The notes: generated from the sequence alone by a model not told the origin. A DNA stretch of 64,000 nt from Erythroxylum novogranatense (GCA_029891385.1 CM057231.1:21855300-21919299); one strand, 5' to 3'. Shown: positions 23,341 to 36,487, numbered from the stretch's first letter. Made by a program: numbers and translations.

Positions 23341-23486
23341 CGCACGTCGCGACGAATAATAATGTAGACGTCGCGACGAGCGGGAATGGATACGTCGCGA
23401 CAAAGGAATTTTTGCACGTCGCGACGAGCGACACGTCGCGACGAGCATGGGTTGATGTCGCGACGAGCGGTTAGACGCCGCGACGA
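23341..23486 (+). repeat. Palindromic CGTCGCGACG array in LTR C (5' copy)
   Basis: Seven copies of a 10-bp unit, four of them the perfect palindrome CGTCGCGACG, and three with one change (CGTCGCGACA, TGTCGCGACG, CGCCGCGACG). Copies are spaced about 17-24 bp apart in otherwise AT-rich DNA. The 3' LTR has six copies (29899-30027), two showing C-to-T change in the unit (CGTTGCGACG). Confidence 0.85.
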
Positions 23487-24474
23487 GGGACACTTTTCTG
23501 AATTGAATCAGTTTAGTTTTTGGGTCATAACTAAGGATGTAGACCTTTGATTGAGGTGATGTTTGATTCGTTATGAATTAGTGAGAGGGGTCTACAAGTG
23601 AGGTAAAGAAAGAAAGATTGAAATCAAATGTATTGAATGAGAGTTGGGTTGGATCGCTTCTACAACCTAAAGGTTGTTTCATGATAATTGGGGTTTAATT
23701 ATGAGATTCTGAATTTAAGGAAATGCTTTTGAGATTGTAGAAACTGAGCTTAATTGATGAAATTTGATCTAGAGAATAGTGACACTGAAATAGAGGTTTT
23801 TTCTTGAGAATATCATAGTGTGTATGACTTGGTAAATTGACTGAATGGTAGAATTGAAATTGGGGAGTTCCGTAATATGCCATTGATTTGAAATGAGCCT
23901 TTACTGACCAATTGAATGAAAAGTTAGATTTTTACATCAGAAAGTGAAAATTGGGAATTAGTGCCGGGAAAGTCATGAATAGACATCGTACATCTTTTAT
24001 TTCAGACATATGCAACATTGAATCTTTCTGATTGTGCATTTAGTAATGAATGACTATTTGATTGTTATAGTGGTACCGATGGAATGATATTCCACGGATA
24101 TTCTTTGGAGCTCCGAGCATCGGTAGCGAAAGTTTAGGTGAGTAACCTAGTTGATTTCTCAACCTATATGTGTTTAATTTTACGCACTTATGCCATGTGG
24201 AGTTAATGGAGGGATTTATGTGTTTGATTTGATTGATTTCGGACCATAGGTGTCTGAAATATTTGGAACTTGATATAGAAGTGCTATTTGTGTGTAACTA
24301 CTGTGAATGCTCAAATGAAATAGATTGCGAATGTGCAAATTGATTATGATTGAAATACCGGACTAAAGGTCCAAAGGAATGAGAATTGGACAATAAAATG
24401 TAACTGATTGTAAATGTAAATTGGGACATGTGCATTCATGCATAAAGGCATGATCAGATAATGGCAGTTGTGAC

Positions 24475-24665
24475 CGGAGCAGCCAACGTATTACAAAGCT
24501 TTAAGCTCAACGCACAGGGCTTCATGCCCAACGTATTTCAGAGCTTTAAGCTTAATGCACAGGGCTTCGCGCCCACTGGATCAGGGCATTCAGGCTTAAC
24601 GTATTCAGAGCCACAGGCTCAACGCAATGTGCCCGTCACTGGGACAGTTTCAGGCGCATGGTCAC
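24475..24665 (+). repeat. Hairpin-rich direct repeats in LTR C (5' copy)
   Basis: Two and a half direct repeats of about 50 bp built on ..caacgtatt..agctttaagct..acagggctt..gccc. They contain short inverted repeats AGCTTTAAGCT and GGGCTTCATGCCC. The 3' copy is at 31015-31205 and diverges mostly at CAG/CTG positions. Confidence 0.65.
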
Positions 24666-25276
24666 AACAACGTAATGAAAATGAAAACTGTCACACATGC
24701 ATTGCATATATAAATGATTAAATGTGGATAGTGTGATATTTCTGAAAGTGATAATATGTGATACTGTGAATCGTGTGATTATGCATGAGTCGAGTGAACC
24801 ATCGATGATGGTTTCTTACTGAGTTCACAAACTCACCCAACATTGCAAATATTTTTCAGGGATTGAAGAATACCCCGTTGGGCACGGGAGTATGTCTACA
24901 GCTTACAAGTCAGAGTTTAAGGTCTGGATCAGTTCACGTCTGCATTAGTGTTATTCTTTTTTTGTATAAGATTTGTATTTCTGCAATTTCTGCATAATAG
25001 TACTGTTGTTTTAGAGGGCCCAATTGATAAATGTTATAATTGTATTGTGATTACCGAAATTTTTTTATGATCGAAATGTTTTCGTATTAAAGTAGGCCCA
25101 TTATTGTCCACTGATTTCTGCGCACGAGATTGTTTTAAAAAAAATTAAATTAAAAATGTCTTATTGAGTTTTAAATGATTTTTGACTGCTCTAGCATATC
25201 ACCCTTGTGAGGCATGGGCTCGGATATCACCATAGATATCGGGTTCGAGTCTTGCGGGAGTGGGATGCTACATTTG

Positions 25277-25290
25277 TGGTATCAGAGCCC
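25277..25290 (+). other. Primer-binding site of element C (tRNA-iMet)
   Basis: TGGTATCAGAGCCC, four bases after the 5' LTR end; matches the plant initiator-Met PBS exactly. Confidence 0.9.
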
Positions 25291-28200
25291 AGAAGTACAA
25301 TCTTATATGGGCATTCTGAAAATTTGGGTCAAGTTACATGCATTTAAGTCATGTCATGACAAACAGTGACAACTGATCCCCAGTCTAGCATATGAGTCAC
25401 CTGCATGAGCCTGTATCAATTATCTAAGTGGTTAGAAATAGTGAGGAAAATGATGATATGTTGGAGAGTGATAAATGGAAGTTGTGGATATCGGGAATTA
25501 AGAAAAAGTTTATGATTCGATTTTACAAATAGAGATTAAGTGTATTGTTATTGGTGGATATATATTATGAAATGCAACATCAGAGTTATATTGGAGTATA
25601 TCCTTGATCGTGGGATAGATATGAATATATATAGCTGTGGATTGATAGAGGAAATATAGAGATATGTTAGAGATGGTAAGATTGAAAGTGTATAAGCAAA
25701 TTGGATGAAAACAAAATGTTTTATGATTTAGGGAGGCTACGATTGGGTTTGATTATTGGGATGAGAGTTTATGAATACGGATTTATGCCTTAGAGTTAGA
25801 AGATATTAGTGGGAAATCAAGAATGATTGTACATCTATGATAATGGTTTGAGTGTGAAAATACGTGGGTATGATGTAATGATGAAAAGATTGAAATGTAA
25901 GACAATGAAATTGGTAGATGAAAAAGTTGTCAGGGTTCAATTGAGTTGCCTAAGAAAGCGTACCTGATAATGGGAATATACTATGACCAGTGAAAGTATT
26001 AAGGTTATATGTATCATAAGTGTGGAAATGATATCGGAAGTCATTGGTGAGTTAGTGGATTATTGCTAGTCATAGTTTTTATTGTTCAAAGCTCAGTATG
26101 AGTTAGAATAAGAAATGAAAGTGTTTATAGTGATCAATTAGAAATGAATTGAAATTGTTATATGTTAAGAACATGATCATGGCATAATCCTCACGAGCGA
26201 GGACAGGTGCAAAAAGGGAGAGTGTTATCAAAAGGCAAATGAGATCAAGGTATCATTAGTGTAAGTGACTAATTGGTGAGTTGTCTTATATATGTCCCTC
26301 GATAAGATGAAATGATTTTGATGGTATTTACTTCACTGAATTTTATTGAAAAGGATGTCCTGATTGATATGAATTGAGGCATGATTGATCTTTATGGGAA
26401 ATTGATTTCTTAAAGGCGTTGAGAATGGCTGACAAGAAATGTGATAACTGTTGATGAATAGAAATTCCATGAGCGGTATTGATGAAAATAGTGAGAAATC
26501 TTCTTTCAAAGAAGCGTTTCCCTGAATTAGATGAAGTCGGTCAGATGATTGCAATTGAAAAATTTAACAACGAAAGGACAAATTGGAGATAAACTTGAAA
26601 TAAACGAAAAGTCATTATTGGGAGTCCTGATCCTAATGGAGACTCAAGCGTAAAAGATAAAATCTGCTACTGAGAAGGTATGTACTATGTTAAGGTAAAG
26701 AATCCGACTATGTAATAGGATTGTTGAACAATAAAGAGACATTAGTCGTGATGATGAGAAGAATATTGATTCGCAAATATTTGTGTAAAAATGTTCAGAA
26801 AGTACAAGTGGATTTGGTGAATGTGTTATCAACCCATTTTGCAATGATGGTAATACATAGAAATATGTGGAGAAGTTAAAGGAACATGTGTTAGAGTATA
26901 TTATTATGAATCTGAGAAAGTATAAAAAAATTGTTCCTCATTGGAGAAATTCGATTTTTAAAGAGTTAGGAAAGTAAATCAAGGGTAAAAGGAATTTATT
27001 ATGTTACCGAAGAGTAAAGTGTTTCAATTGTATTTAGACTGGAAAGTGATTATGATCATTAATGATACATCAAATGCATTTGGAGAGTGAAGAAGAATAG
27101 TTAGCATAGTTGAGGAATTTCATATCATGAAAGTTTCATAAAAGTGAATCTTAGTTTGATCAAACAAATTGTGGATGAACTAGTATTCGAACATGGCATT
27201 GGGAGACTTAATGACAATAGAGGTAATGATAAAATGTGAAATTGTAAAGGCTAATATATATATCTATATGGGATTTGGAGTTATTTAGAACTAGGCGTAT
27301 CTTTGGATACGTCCGAAGTTATTCTGATTTTACGGTCTTAGCTAATTGATGTAATTGATTGAGGAAGAACGTGTGATTTATATGACTGATGATTGTAAAA
27401 AGAGACATTTGAGATATTTATAATTCGAGTTTTGATGGTAGTACTTTAAATTGAAGATTTTGCAATATTTAACGAAATGTCCCAGTAAAGGTTTTGATGC
27501 AATCTATTGAAATAGTGTAAAGAGGTTTGATGTGCATAGGGACAAGTATAATCTCATAGGCTGCATTGTGATTGATCACTTGAAATTTGTTATTCCAGGT
27601 ATTGCTTTGGAAGTTTGGGGATTTTATTCATACAGAAATATTTGTGGATATATCTATGGATATGTAAATCGATAATCGATAGCGATTGAGGTATTTCGGG
27701 AAATTGAAAGAATTGAAAAGGATGATGTGATTGAGTGTTTCAAAATTAAGCTAGTGATGCGATTTAACGTATTGAATATAAAATTCAATGACAGAATGAT
27801 CACAATTTGGGCGATAAGGTTATTAAACCTAGTGTAATTCTGAGTGCAAACTATCGAGTGAACAAGAGGTAAAAAGAAAGTAGTATCAGGTGTGTATAAA
27901 CAGGAATGGCAAACCCCAATCGTGGATTTAGAATTTGTGGACCTTATCGAGGAATTGAAAAGGGATTCAACTTTTAAGAAGATGATATTTGTGATTGGAC
28001 TATGAAGTATGGGTAATACCCGCCAAATGAACTGTCAGTGAAAACGCAAGGAACAATCGAAACGTTATGTTCTAGTAAGAGTGCTTTAATAGAGTAATTG
28101 AAGGGTTAGAATATGAAATCAAATGAGATTATGTGTGATTAACTAATAGACTTGACTGCTGAGATGATGTGAAACTGATATTTTTGAAGTTCTTTAGGAT

Positions 28201-28956
28201 ATGAAATGGATGTTTAGTTCAGATTGATTGAGGGCATAACAATTGTTATATTGGTGACATCATTCGAATAGTGTGTAAGTGGTATTACAGTAAAAAGAAG
28301 TCGTTCACCCCTATAGTAAAGTGAATAGGACCTAAAAATAGTCGAATGCCCCGATTGATTTGAGTTAATGTTGGTAGGTGAATTGAATCTGTAATAGGGG
28401 TGAAGTAATCCAAGTTGATGATAATGAATCGAATTGATTCTTATCAAGGTTATTAGAATCTTATGGAATTGGTGTTTTAACTCTAAAGAGATGTAATCTG
28501 AAAATCAGTTAAGGAAATGTTTCGAAGTGTATCGCCGTGGCCAAGATACACTTGATGGAGAAAAAGGTAAAATTTGGAGAAACTAAATTCGTTATAAGTG
28601 GCCTCAATATGACAGTGTTGCGAATAGAACTATAGATTGGAAAGCCAGTTGAGAACTTGGAAGCTGATTCGGATTTACAGAGTGTTGCATGGACAGAATT
28701 AGGAGATATTGTTATGACTTGATATACGTTTTATTAATACCGAAAGTAAAAAATTGTGAGTAATCATGAGGAAACAGTAATGATAGTGAAAAATTTGAGA
28801 AAGATTAAAAGAGTGATCGATTGTATTGATTTCAGTTAATTGGCAGAATTTGGTCATGTAGTGTAATAAGTGTGAAACAGTATATAAGTGATTGAAACAA
28901 TTTCCCCTGCCTTTCTGATTAATCGTATATGAAATTTCGAGGACGAAATTTTTGTT
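25291..28956 (+). pseudogene. Non-coding interior of element C
   Basis: The sense strand has no reading frame of even 60 residues starting at Met; all three frames are stop-dense. A weak integrase C-terminal echo lies at about 28516-28640 (EMFRSVSPWPRYT, then in another frame GEKGKIWRN), reminiscent of the VSPW--..G-KGKL block. The final bases, TTTCGAGGACGAAATT (28935-28950), are the conserved pol-end sequence also seen in A, B and H. It is either severely decayed gag-pol or a large-retrotransposon-derivative interior. Confidence 0.6.
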
Positions 28957-28969
28957 AGGAGGGGAGAAT
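28957..28969 (+). other. Polypurine tract of element C
   Basis: AGGAGGGGAGAAT immediately before the 3' LTR start TGTAACATCCCG. Confidence 0.85.
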
Positions 28970-31809
28970 TGTAACATCCCGTCCCCGAAAGGAAGGGTAA
29001 ATTGGTCAATTGGGGATAGGCTAGTAATTTGCATTGCATATTTTGATTGAGCATTTATTGGCCTCTAATTTTAGAGGAATGAATCATTTGGCACATGCAC
29101 ATGTAGGTACATGCATTCATGATATTTTCCGGCAATTATTTGTGATTGAGATGGGATTTGTGAAAACGATATGATTTATGTTTTATTGGGAATTATGGAA
29201 CATTTGGGTATGAATAGTTGAATTAGAAATGTTTTATAGTGACCGTTAATTGATAATGACCCTTAGGAATTTTTTGAAAAGTCGGGAGAAAAAGTCCGGA
29301 CCTGAAAATCCTCCGAGTGATGGACCGATTGATTTTATAGTACCAAAATAATTGTCTAATGGCAATGGGAAAGTTTGATTTATGATTTTAGAAATTAGCT
29401 TGTCGAGCCATAGAAATTCGGAGAATGAATTGGACTAGAAATGATTGTGAAAAGAGAAAGAGATTTAAATGTATTGTGAGGAAAAAGACTAGAGACTTGA
29501 TTGTTTTACGTTAAATGCCTTAAGTTTTATAAGATTAGGAGAAAGGAAATCCTTTTCTCTCCTAGGGCTTGATCCTCTTCTCCTTCGATTGAGCTTCGTT
29601 TTCTTCTTCCTGCTTGATCCTCGCTTGTTTGCTTTCTTCTGTGCTAAGACCAACTCTAATCCTTGAAAGGATGAAGGATCATGAGGTTTTAGGTGAAAAA
29701 CCGTGATTGTTAGGCTTGGAAGAAATTTTCGGAAGATTTGAAGGTTCGAGGTTCGATTTGGTAAGTGATTGGCTTAAATGTTGTTATTTGTTAGTTAATG
29801 CATTCATGGGTTGGATTGTGAAAGGTTGGGGTAGTTATGGGTGAGTTATGACTGGTTTTAGAGAGAGAGATGAAAAAAGGGAATCAGAGAAGACGATCGC
29901 ACGTCGCGACGAATAATAATTTAGACGTTGCGACGAGCGGGAATGGATACGTTGCGACGAAGGAATTTTTGCACGTCGCGACGAGCATGGGTTGATGTCG
30001 CGACGAGCGGTTAGACGCCGCAGCGAGGGACACTTTTCTGAATTGAATCAGTTTAGTTTTTGGGTCATAACTAAGGATGTAGACCTTTGATTGAGGTGAT
30101 GTTTGATTCGTTATGAATTAGTGAGAGGGGTCTACAAGTGAGGTAAAGAAAGAAAGATTGAAATCAAATGTATTGAATGAGAGTTGGGTTGGATCGCTTC
30201 TACAACCTAAAGGTTGTTTCATGATAATTGGGGTTTAATTATGAGATTCTGAATTTAAGGAAATGCTTTTGAGATTGTAGAAACTGAGCTTAATTGATGA
30301 AATTTGATCTAGAGAATAGTGACACTGAAATAGAGGTTTTTTCTTGAGAATATCCTAGTGTGTATGACTTGGTAAATTGACTGAATGGTAGAATTGAAAT
30401 TGGGGAGTTCCGTAATATGCCATTGATTTGAAATGAGCCTTTACTGACCAATTGAGTGAAAAGTTAGATTTTTACATCAGAAAGTGAAAATTGGGAATTA
30501 GTGCCGGGAAAGTCATGAATAGGCATCGTACATCTTTTATTTCAGACATATGCAACATTGAATCTTTCTGATTGTGCATTTAGTAATGAATGACTATTTG
30601 ATTGTTATAGTGGTACCGATGGAATGATATTCCACGGATATTGCTGGAGCTCCCAGGCATCAGCGCGAAAGTTTAGGTAAGTAACCTAGTTAATTTCTCA
30701 ACCTATATGTGTTTAATTTTACGCACTTATGCCATGTGGAGTTAATGGAGGGATTTATGTGTTTGATTTGATTGATTTCGGACCATAGGTGTCTGAAATA
30801 TTTGGAACTTGATATAGAAGTGCTATTTGTGTGTAACTACTGTGAATGCTCAAATGAAATAGATTGCGAATGTGCAAATTGATTATGATTGAAATACCGG
30901 ACTAAAGGTCCAAAGGAATGAGAATTGGACAATAAAATGTAACTGATTGTAAATGTAAATTGGGACATGTGCATTCATGCATAAAGGCATGATCAGATAA
31001 TGACAGTTGTGACCGGAGTAGCCAACGTATTACAGAGCTTTAAGCTCAACGCACAGGGCTTCGTGCCCAACGTATTTCAGAGCTTTAAGCTCAATGCACA
31101 GGGCTTCGCTACCACCGGATCGAGGCATTCAGCCTAACGTATTGAGCCACAGCTCAACGCAATGTGCCGTGCCTTTGCCACGATTTGCCAAAGCACGGTC
31201 ACAACAATGTAATGAAAATGAAAAGTGTCACATGTGCATTGCATATATAAATGATTAAATGTGGATAGTGTGATATTTCTGAAAGTGATAATATGTGATA
31301 CTGTGAATCGTGTGATTATGCATGAGTCGAGTGAACCATCGATGATGGTTTCTCACTGAGTTCGCAAACTCACCCAACATTGCAAATATTTTTCAGGGAT
31401 TGAAGAATACCCCGCTAGGCACGGGAGTATGTCTACCGCTTGCAAGTCAGAGTTTACGGTCGGGATCAGTTCACGTCTGCATTAGTGTTATTCTGTTTTT
31501 GTATAAGATTTGTATTTCTGCAATTTCTGTAGAATAGTACTGTTGTTTTAGAGGGCCCAATTGATAAATGTTATAATTGTATTGTGATTACCGAAATTGT
31601 TTTATGATCGAAATGTTTTCGTATTAAAGTAGGCCCATTATTGTCCACTGATTTCCGTGCACGAGATTGTTTAAAAAAAAATTAAATTAAAAACGTCTTA
31701 TTGAGTTTTAAACGATTTTTGACTGCTCTAGCATACCACCCTCATGAGGCACGGGCTCGAATATCACCATCGATATCGGGTTCGGGTCTTGCGGGAGTGG
31801 GATGCTACA
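28970..31809 (+). repeat. 3' LTR of element C
   Basis: 2,840 bp, colinear with 22414-25272. The main differences are one lost palindromic unit (29899-30027), and clustered changes at 30641-30672 and 31090-31200 where the two copies differ at CAG/CTG sites. Confidence 0.88.
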
Positions 31810-31814
31810 CATGA

Positions 31815-32288
31815 CACCATTTTTTTGAATTCAAACAATCATTTCAAGTCCAAGTTGAACCTCTCAAAATCACTATTCACTCAGCTCATACTCTTTATTC
31901 TCACCATTTCTACTTATATTCTTATTTTTAGAAGTCCTTCAACTTTCCTCTACTCTCATTCCATCCTGAAATCCTATCTTATAAGCATTTCTAACTTTCC
32001 CTTAATATCTTCTTATATTGACTTACCAATTCTTATCACAATACTTACATGACCATTTCGGTTCCAAATTCATCCTTTTTATGATCATAACAATTTTATG
32101 ATTTCATTTCATTTTGCTTGTATAATTTAGTCTCTTATAACGTATCCAAATATTGATCTCATATGTACTCAATCATATTATTCTCATTCATCCATAAACT
32201 TTCCCTTTCTCACTTTCTGACATACCATTTTTCTTCTCACTCGTCTACTTGAAACCTATTTCAAAATGCCCATGTAAGATCCTAATAC
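31815..32288 (-). other. 5' leader/interior of element B
   Basis: The resumed interior of B after element C. AT-rich, no readable gag. The segment next to the PBS (catgtaagatcctaatactg) is shared with A (about 47886-47905) and H (about 59983-60000), so it is a conserved leader. Confidence 0.55.
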
Positions 32289-32303
32289 TGGGATCTGATA
32301 CCA
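32289..32303 (-). other. Primer-binding site of element B
   Basis: Minus strand TGGTATCAGATCCCA, four bases inside the LTR end at 32308. iMet type with one change from TGGTATCAGAGCCCA. Confidence 0.85.
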
Positions 32304-34167
32304 CCAATGTTGGGAGTCATTTTTGGAACCCAACTCTTAAACAGAACTATATTATGTGGGCGTACTCCAATGAAGCCTCCTTAACCATCATCGATTCCTC
32401 TTCTTACTTTGATACCACAAATGTTGCGACCCGTTACTGGAACCCAACCTCTTGAGAATATCATAAGACTCTCATATCTTTACTTCATCATACTCGTTAA
32501 TAGATTACATACAATTAATTATCGTCGTTAAATTTCAATACCCTCAAAACCAAAGGGTTTTACAAAGCTATAATGGCTTTTCAAGCCACCTTACAACATA
32601 ATCCGAAAACGTAAATTCGGAGTAATGCCTTAACTCTCTTTCTCTCCATCTCTTGCTCATAACCTGGAGGTGGGGACAGGAGAGTGGGGTGAGCTTTACA
32701 GCTCGTGGGTAACATGCTTATAACTGAGAAACAAGTAAAACACATGTTCTCAAAATTCTTGTCATGTAATTAAAATCACAATAGCACAATTCATGCATTT
32801 TTTAACTTGGTTATGATTCATAAACACATAAGCATATCAAATGGATCAAGGGTGCTGTGGAACAAAACAGAGAAACAGAAGTTCACTCTATGAAAGAAAC
32901 GAGTCCAATTTTTGGATCTCGTGGGCCACAAGTGGCCAGCCAGGAGAAGCCTTTATGTCGACGTGCACGTGACTACGAAACGGTTCCCCTCTCGCCCAAA
33001 CAAAGCACATAAGCAATGCTCAAATCATTTTATCAAAATGAAATGCTTTCATACTTTTTATGTCCTTTTTCTTCTTTCCATTCAAATCAAAATGCCATGA
33101 CACAATTCCATGGCATAACATGTTCATATATCACAATCCATTTTTGCATATTTACAACAATTCAAATCCAATCCATGAAGCATATACATACATATAAGCA
33201 AATTCTTTAAATAATTTGAAAACAATATATGCACATTTATGAAGTACTTGAAATCATTTTATTCTCTTGATTTGGAAAAAACTTTAATGGCTCATTATTC
33301 AATTATAAACATGAAACCCACCTGATTTCCTTGCTTATTGGCTTGCTCAAATATGCCTCTTCTCTTGTTCCTCTTATCTCTTTGATCCCTTGATTCTTCA
33401 CCAAGTGAAGAGATCTTTAGCTCAAAGGGAAGCTCTTCTCTTCTTCTACTTGTTTCCTTTCTTGATTAACTCCAAAATCTCTTTTGTACGCTAGGGAAAT
33501 TGAAACCCTAGCTTGTTTTCCCTTCTTTCCCTCTTTCTCTTCTTCTCTTTGTACTTCTCTCTCTTTTTCATGACAGTCTCTCTCTTTTCTCTAGAATTTT
33601 CATTCTTCTCTTCTACTTATTCTTCCATTCACGTTTTTCTCCTTCATTTATATGCAAGACAACACTTCTTCTTTCAGTTATGCCTTTAATGATTGAGAAT
33701 TGTCCTATTTGCCCTTCCATTTATGCCTTATGTCTTTTATACGTAAGTGTCTTGCCAAAAGCACCCTTGTACATTCTTACAGACTGAATCACATTTATAT
33801 CATATGATTTGTAGCCCTACATCTCTATTTTACTCCAAATCAACAATCATCTCATTTGGATCTCCATAGGTCAATATATCATCAGAATACTGAAGCATGT
33901 TTAGTAAAACATCCAACTCATATTCTTCTAACCGAACCCCTCATTTTCGTCCAATCAATATTTTTCAATTCAACACCAAAAGCCACCAATTTTCTAGGAG
34001 AGGTTTAAAAATTTAATAGGAGTCTATTGCTTCAAGAATCACCTCATTCGGAGGTCGGATGACGAAGTTATGTCCAAAAGAATTCAACATGCTTATGTCA
34101 TTAATCAATTTGTACCTCTCTTGGTGCAATTGCCATAAAGTTTTCTACAGATGTCAAATTGAGTTCA

Positions 34168-36013
34168 TGTTGGAAAATCCCGGGAGGAACATCACATGTT
34201 CCAGCAGCGGAAAACAAAAATTTTGTTCCCGAAACCTTCCCGAAAACCCAGGATCCCGGTGTCGGTATGAAAACTCAAACCTGAATAGCCAATAGAGACT
34301 ATCTCTAAAGGTATCCACGCAGAGATCAGAAAACCTAACTGGATCAAACACCTTTGACCCGGGAATAGCTAGAACAGAATAAAGGCTGCTAGACCCTACC
34401 TCTGTCCTTGGAGAGCTTGAGAATCACGAAGAAGAGAAGGTGAAGCCTAAGAGAAGGTGAAGCCTTGGAGAAGAGCTTGATGGAAGATGATGGAAAACTT
34501 GAAAGATGAAACTCTTTTCTTCTTTCTTGCAAACCCTTAGGTTTTTCTCTAAAAACCCACGATGATCACCTATATCTCTAAGAGGAAACTCTTTTCTTTT
34601 CTTTCTTATATCATAAGCCAACGATCATCATCTTCCTCATCCATCATTTTGTCTTTTAGTCATTAATATAATTAATGACCAAGATGAAAAAATCTTCTCA
34701 TCCCTTCTTTCATCATCCACGACATGTTTATATATATATATATATTAATTAATTAATTCTTTAATTAATTAATAATATATATATATATATATAATAATTC
34801 AAGTGGTCCAATCACACTGGGAATTTGGTCCCACTCTACCACCGGGCCCTGATAGAAAAATCACCGAAGACCTGTCTCAGCAATATCGATGTCGCGATCT
34901 CATCGGGACATATCTCGATCTCATCGGGATCCATTTAATTCGATTGCTCTCCATAATTGGAACTCTGTCTAATTACTATTTTACAGATTCTCTGAGTCAC
35001 TCTTATGCGTGTGACCCTTTAGGTTCCGGTTATGTTGGCCACTTAGATTAACAATTAATCCGAGCAAGTCATGAGCGGTATCTAGCAACACATCATGACC
35101 CCAATTGATCGAAAAGTAATCGGTTTGATGAATTCATCACGAACCGGATCACGAACCCTTCCATGACAATTCTTGTGCAATTCGTCCTTTCATCATCCTA
35201 TACCCCACTTGGTTATGAGTATGGCCAATATGTCAACTCTTACCGCATCGAGTCTAGCCCAAGTGAAATCGGTTCTGTCCGAGGACTCATTACTTTATAT
35301 GTCCATGAAGACACTCTTCATGACATAATCATGCTCTGCCGAGACTTAAAGTAATGATCCCGATAAAAGGTCAGGTATCTCTTCATTCTCACGTAGTGAT
35401 GAATCCTTTATTGGCTACTCAATTACCTTGAATACCTCAAATCGTACTCCAAGCACCATCCTATGAGTAACCTCTAGAAGGCCACAAGGAATGGAGTCAA
35501 AATGCAGTGATCAAGATTCAAGATATCCTCGAGTACCTCAAGTCTAAGGATACTTGCACCATTGCTATGATGAGATTATCACCGACATTAAATCCATGTG
35601 ATGATCTCATGGCAGTCATCCAATGAACTTACTACCACTAGTAAGCATCCATATGTCAACTCTAAATATCTCATATTTACAGCTTCGAGATCCACCGCTG
35701 ATCCAATCAAGGAGTATGACATATCTTAATGCAATGGGATTAATGATGTCCATCTCATTAATCCTATGACTAGGAAAATTTAGATATCTTGACATAATTG
35801 CACATGATAGGAATCTCGGATTATGATCACATCATAATTTCCTTCATGCTATGTCATATATCATGGACTTCATTAATTTGATTAAAGATCAATATCAATT
35901 TATAAAGAACATCAAATAAATGAAACATGCCTTTCTTTATTTATTCATAAAGTCCGTACATGACTATGAACAAAAAGCGCTAAAGGGATTGCCTTTGGGG
36001 CACTACTCTAACA
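34168..36013 (-). repeat. 3' LTR of element D
   Basis: 1,846 bp, colinear with 41960-43798. A run of substitutions and 1-3 base gaps begins near 34840 and is concentrated where the partner has CAG or CTG. Confidence 0.9.
34727..34794. repeat. (TA)n / TTAA microsatellite in LTR D (3' copy)
   Basis: tatata repeats flanking ttaattaattaattctttaattaattaa, a self-complementary AT block. The partner LTR has the equivalent at 42509-42572 with different repeat numbers. Confidence 0.8.
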
Positions 36014-36026
36014 ATCTCCCACTGAC
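36014..36026 (-). other. Polypurine tract of element D
   Basis: Minus strand GTCAGTGGGAGAT directly before the LTR start TGTTAGAGTAGTG; the GTGGGAGATTGTTAG junction is typical of copia elements. Confidence 0.8.
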
Positions 36027-36048
36027 GTAAAGCCAATCGCCTTGGTAT

Positions 36049-36487
36049 CTAATACCATAGCGAGTACATGAGAATCAAAATTCTTCGTGACAATGGCTTC
36101 GTCAACGGATCAAGAATGTTCTCTGTGGGAATCCTCTCGATCGCGACATCACCTCTAGCAATGATCTCTAATCGATGATATCTGCGGAATACGTGTTTAG
36201 ATCGTTGGTGAGACCTCGGTTCTTTTGCTCGAGCAATAGCCCCATTGTTGTCACAATACAATTGTATGGGTCCATCACACTAGAACCACACCAAGTTGAA
36301 ATGAACTTTGATCCAAACGACTTCCTTTGCCGCCTCGATGCAAGAATGTACTCGCCTCGGTCGTCGAATCAGCAATCGTCTCTTGTTTGGAACTCTTCCA
36401 ACCGACCGCCCGCCGTTTAGCGTGAAAACATAACTTTGACGGGATCCGAGTCATCCTTGTCGATTGAAACCGCATCCAGATGCCCAC
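36049..36487 (-). pseudogene. Copia RNase H domain (element D), frameshifted
   Basis: RNase H removes the RNA template during reverse transcription. The C-terminal piece (36049-36261) reads MYCDNNGAIARAKEPRSHQR and SKHVFRRYHRLEIIARGDVA, ending in IPTENILDPLTKPL, the typical copia RNase H tail with its catalytic Asp in CDNN. The upstream piece (36275-36487) reads AVGWKSSKQETIADSTTEAS, the preceding conserved block, then drifts out of frame. At least two small deletions separate the pieces. Several breaks fall where related sequences would have CAG or CTG. Confidence 0.85.

Larger units (their letters stand above)
22414..25272 (+). repeat. 5' LTR of element C
   Basis: 2,859 bp from TGTAACATCC to GGGATGCTACA. 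It contains an AT-rich TATA candidate (TTTTATAAG near 22969), a palindromic CG-rich array (23341-23486), a hairpin-rich repeat zone (24475-24665) and the ACTCACCC..TTTTTCAGGG block (24820-24862). Confidence 0.88.
22414..31809 (+). mobile_element. Element C: plus-strand LTR retrotransposon nested in B
   Basis: Complete structure: LTRs of 2,859 and 2,840 bp, iMet PBS, polypurine tract and a 3.7-kb interior. Flanks show an imperfect 5-bp duplication, CTTGA (22409-22413) and CATGA (31810-31814). LTR ends are TGTAACATCC and GATGCTACA. The LTRs match over very long runs (for example 23521-23760 equals 30061-30300), indicating a recent insertion, yet no gag-pol frame survives, so it probably moved in trans. 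Confidence 0.88.

Noticed and set aside
24461..24721. 86-codon open frame in LTR C
   Set aside because: Consists of the hairpin-rich direct repeats; the nearly identical 3' LTR has no matching frame, so it is not maintained as protein.
25277..25290. Matches to the initiator tRNA-Met 3' end as possible tRNA genes
   Set aside because: Only the last 11-16 bases match at each site and all lie next to LTR ends, so they are primer-binding sites.
34727..34794. Self-complementary TA/TTAA tract as an origin or cruciform element
   Set aside because: Best explained as a microsatellite; the partner LTR of D has it with a different length and there is no further support.
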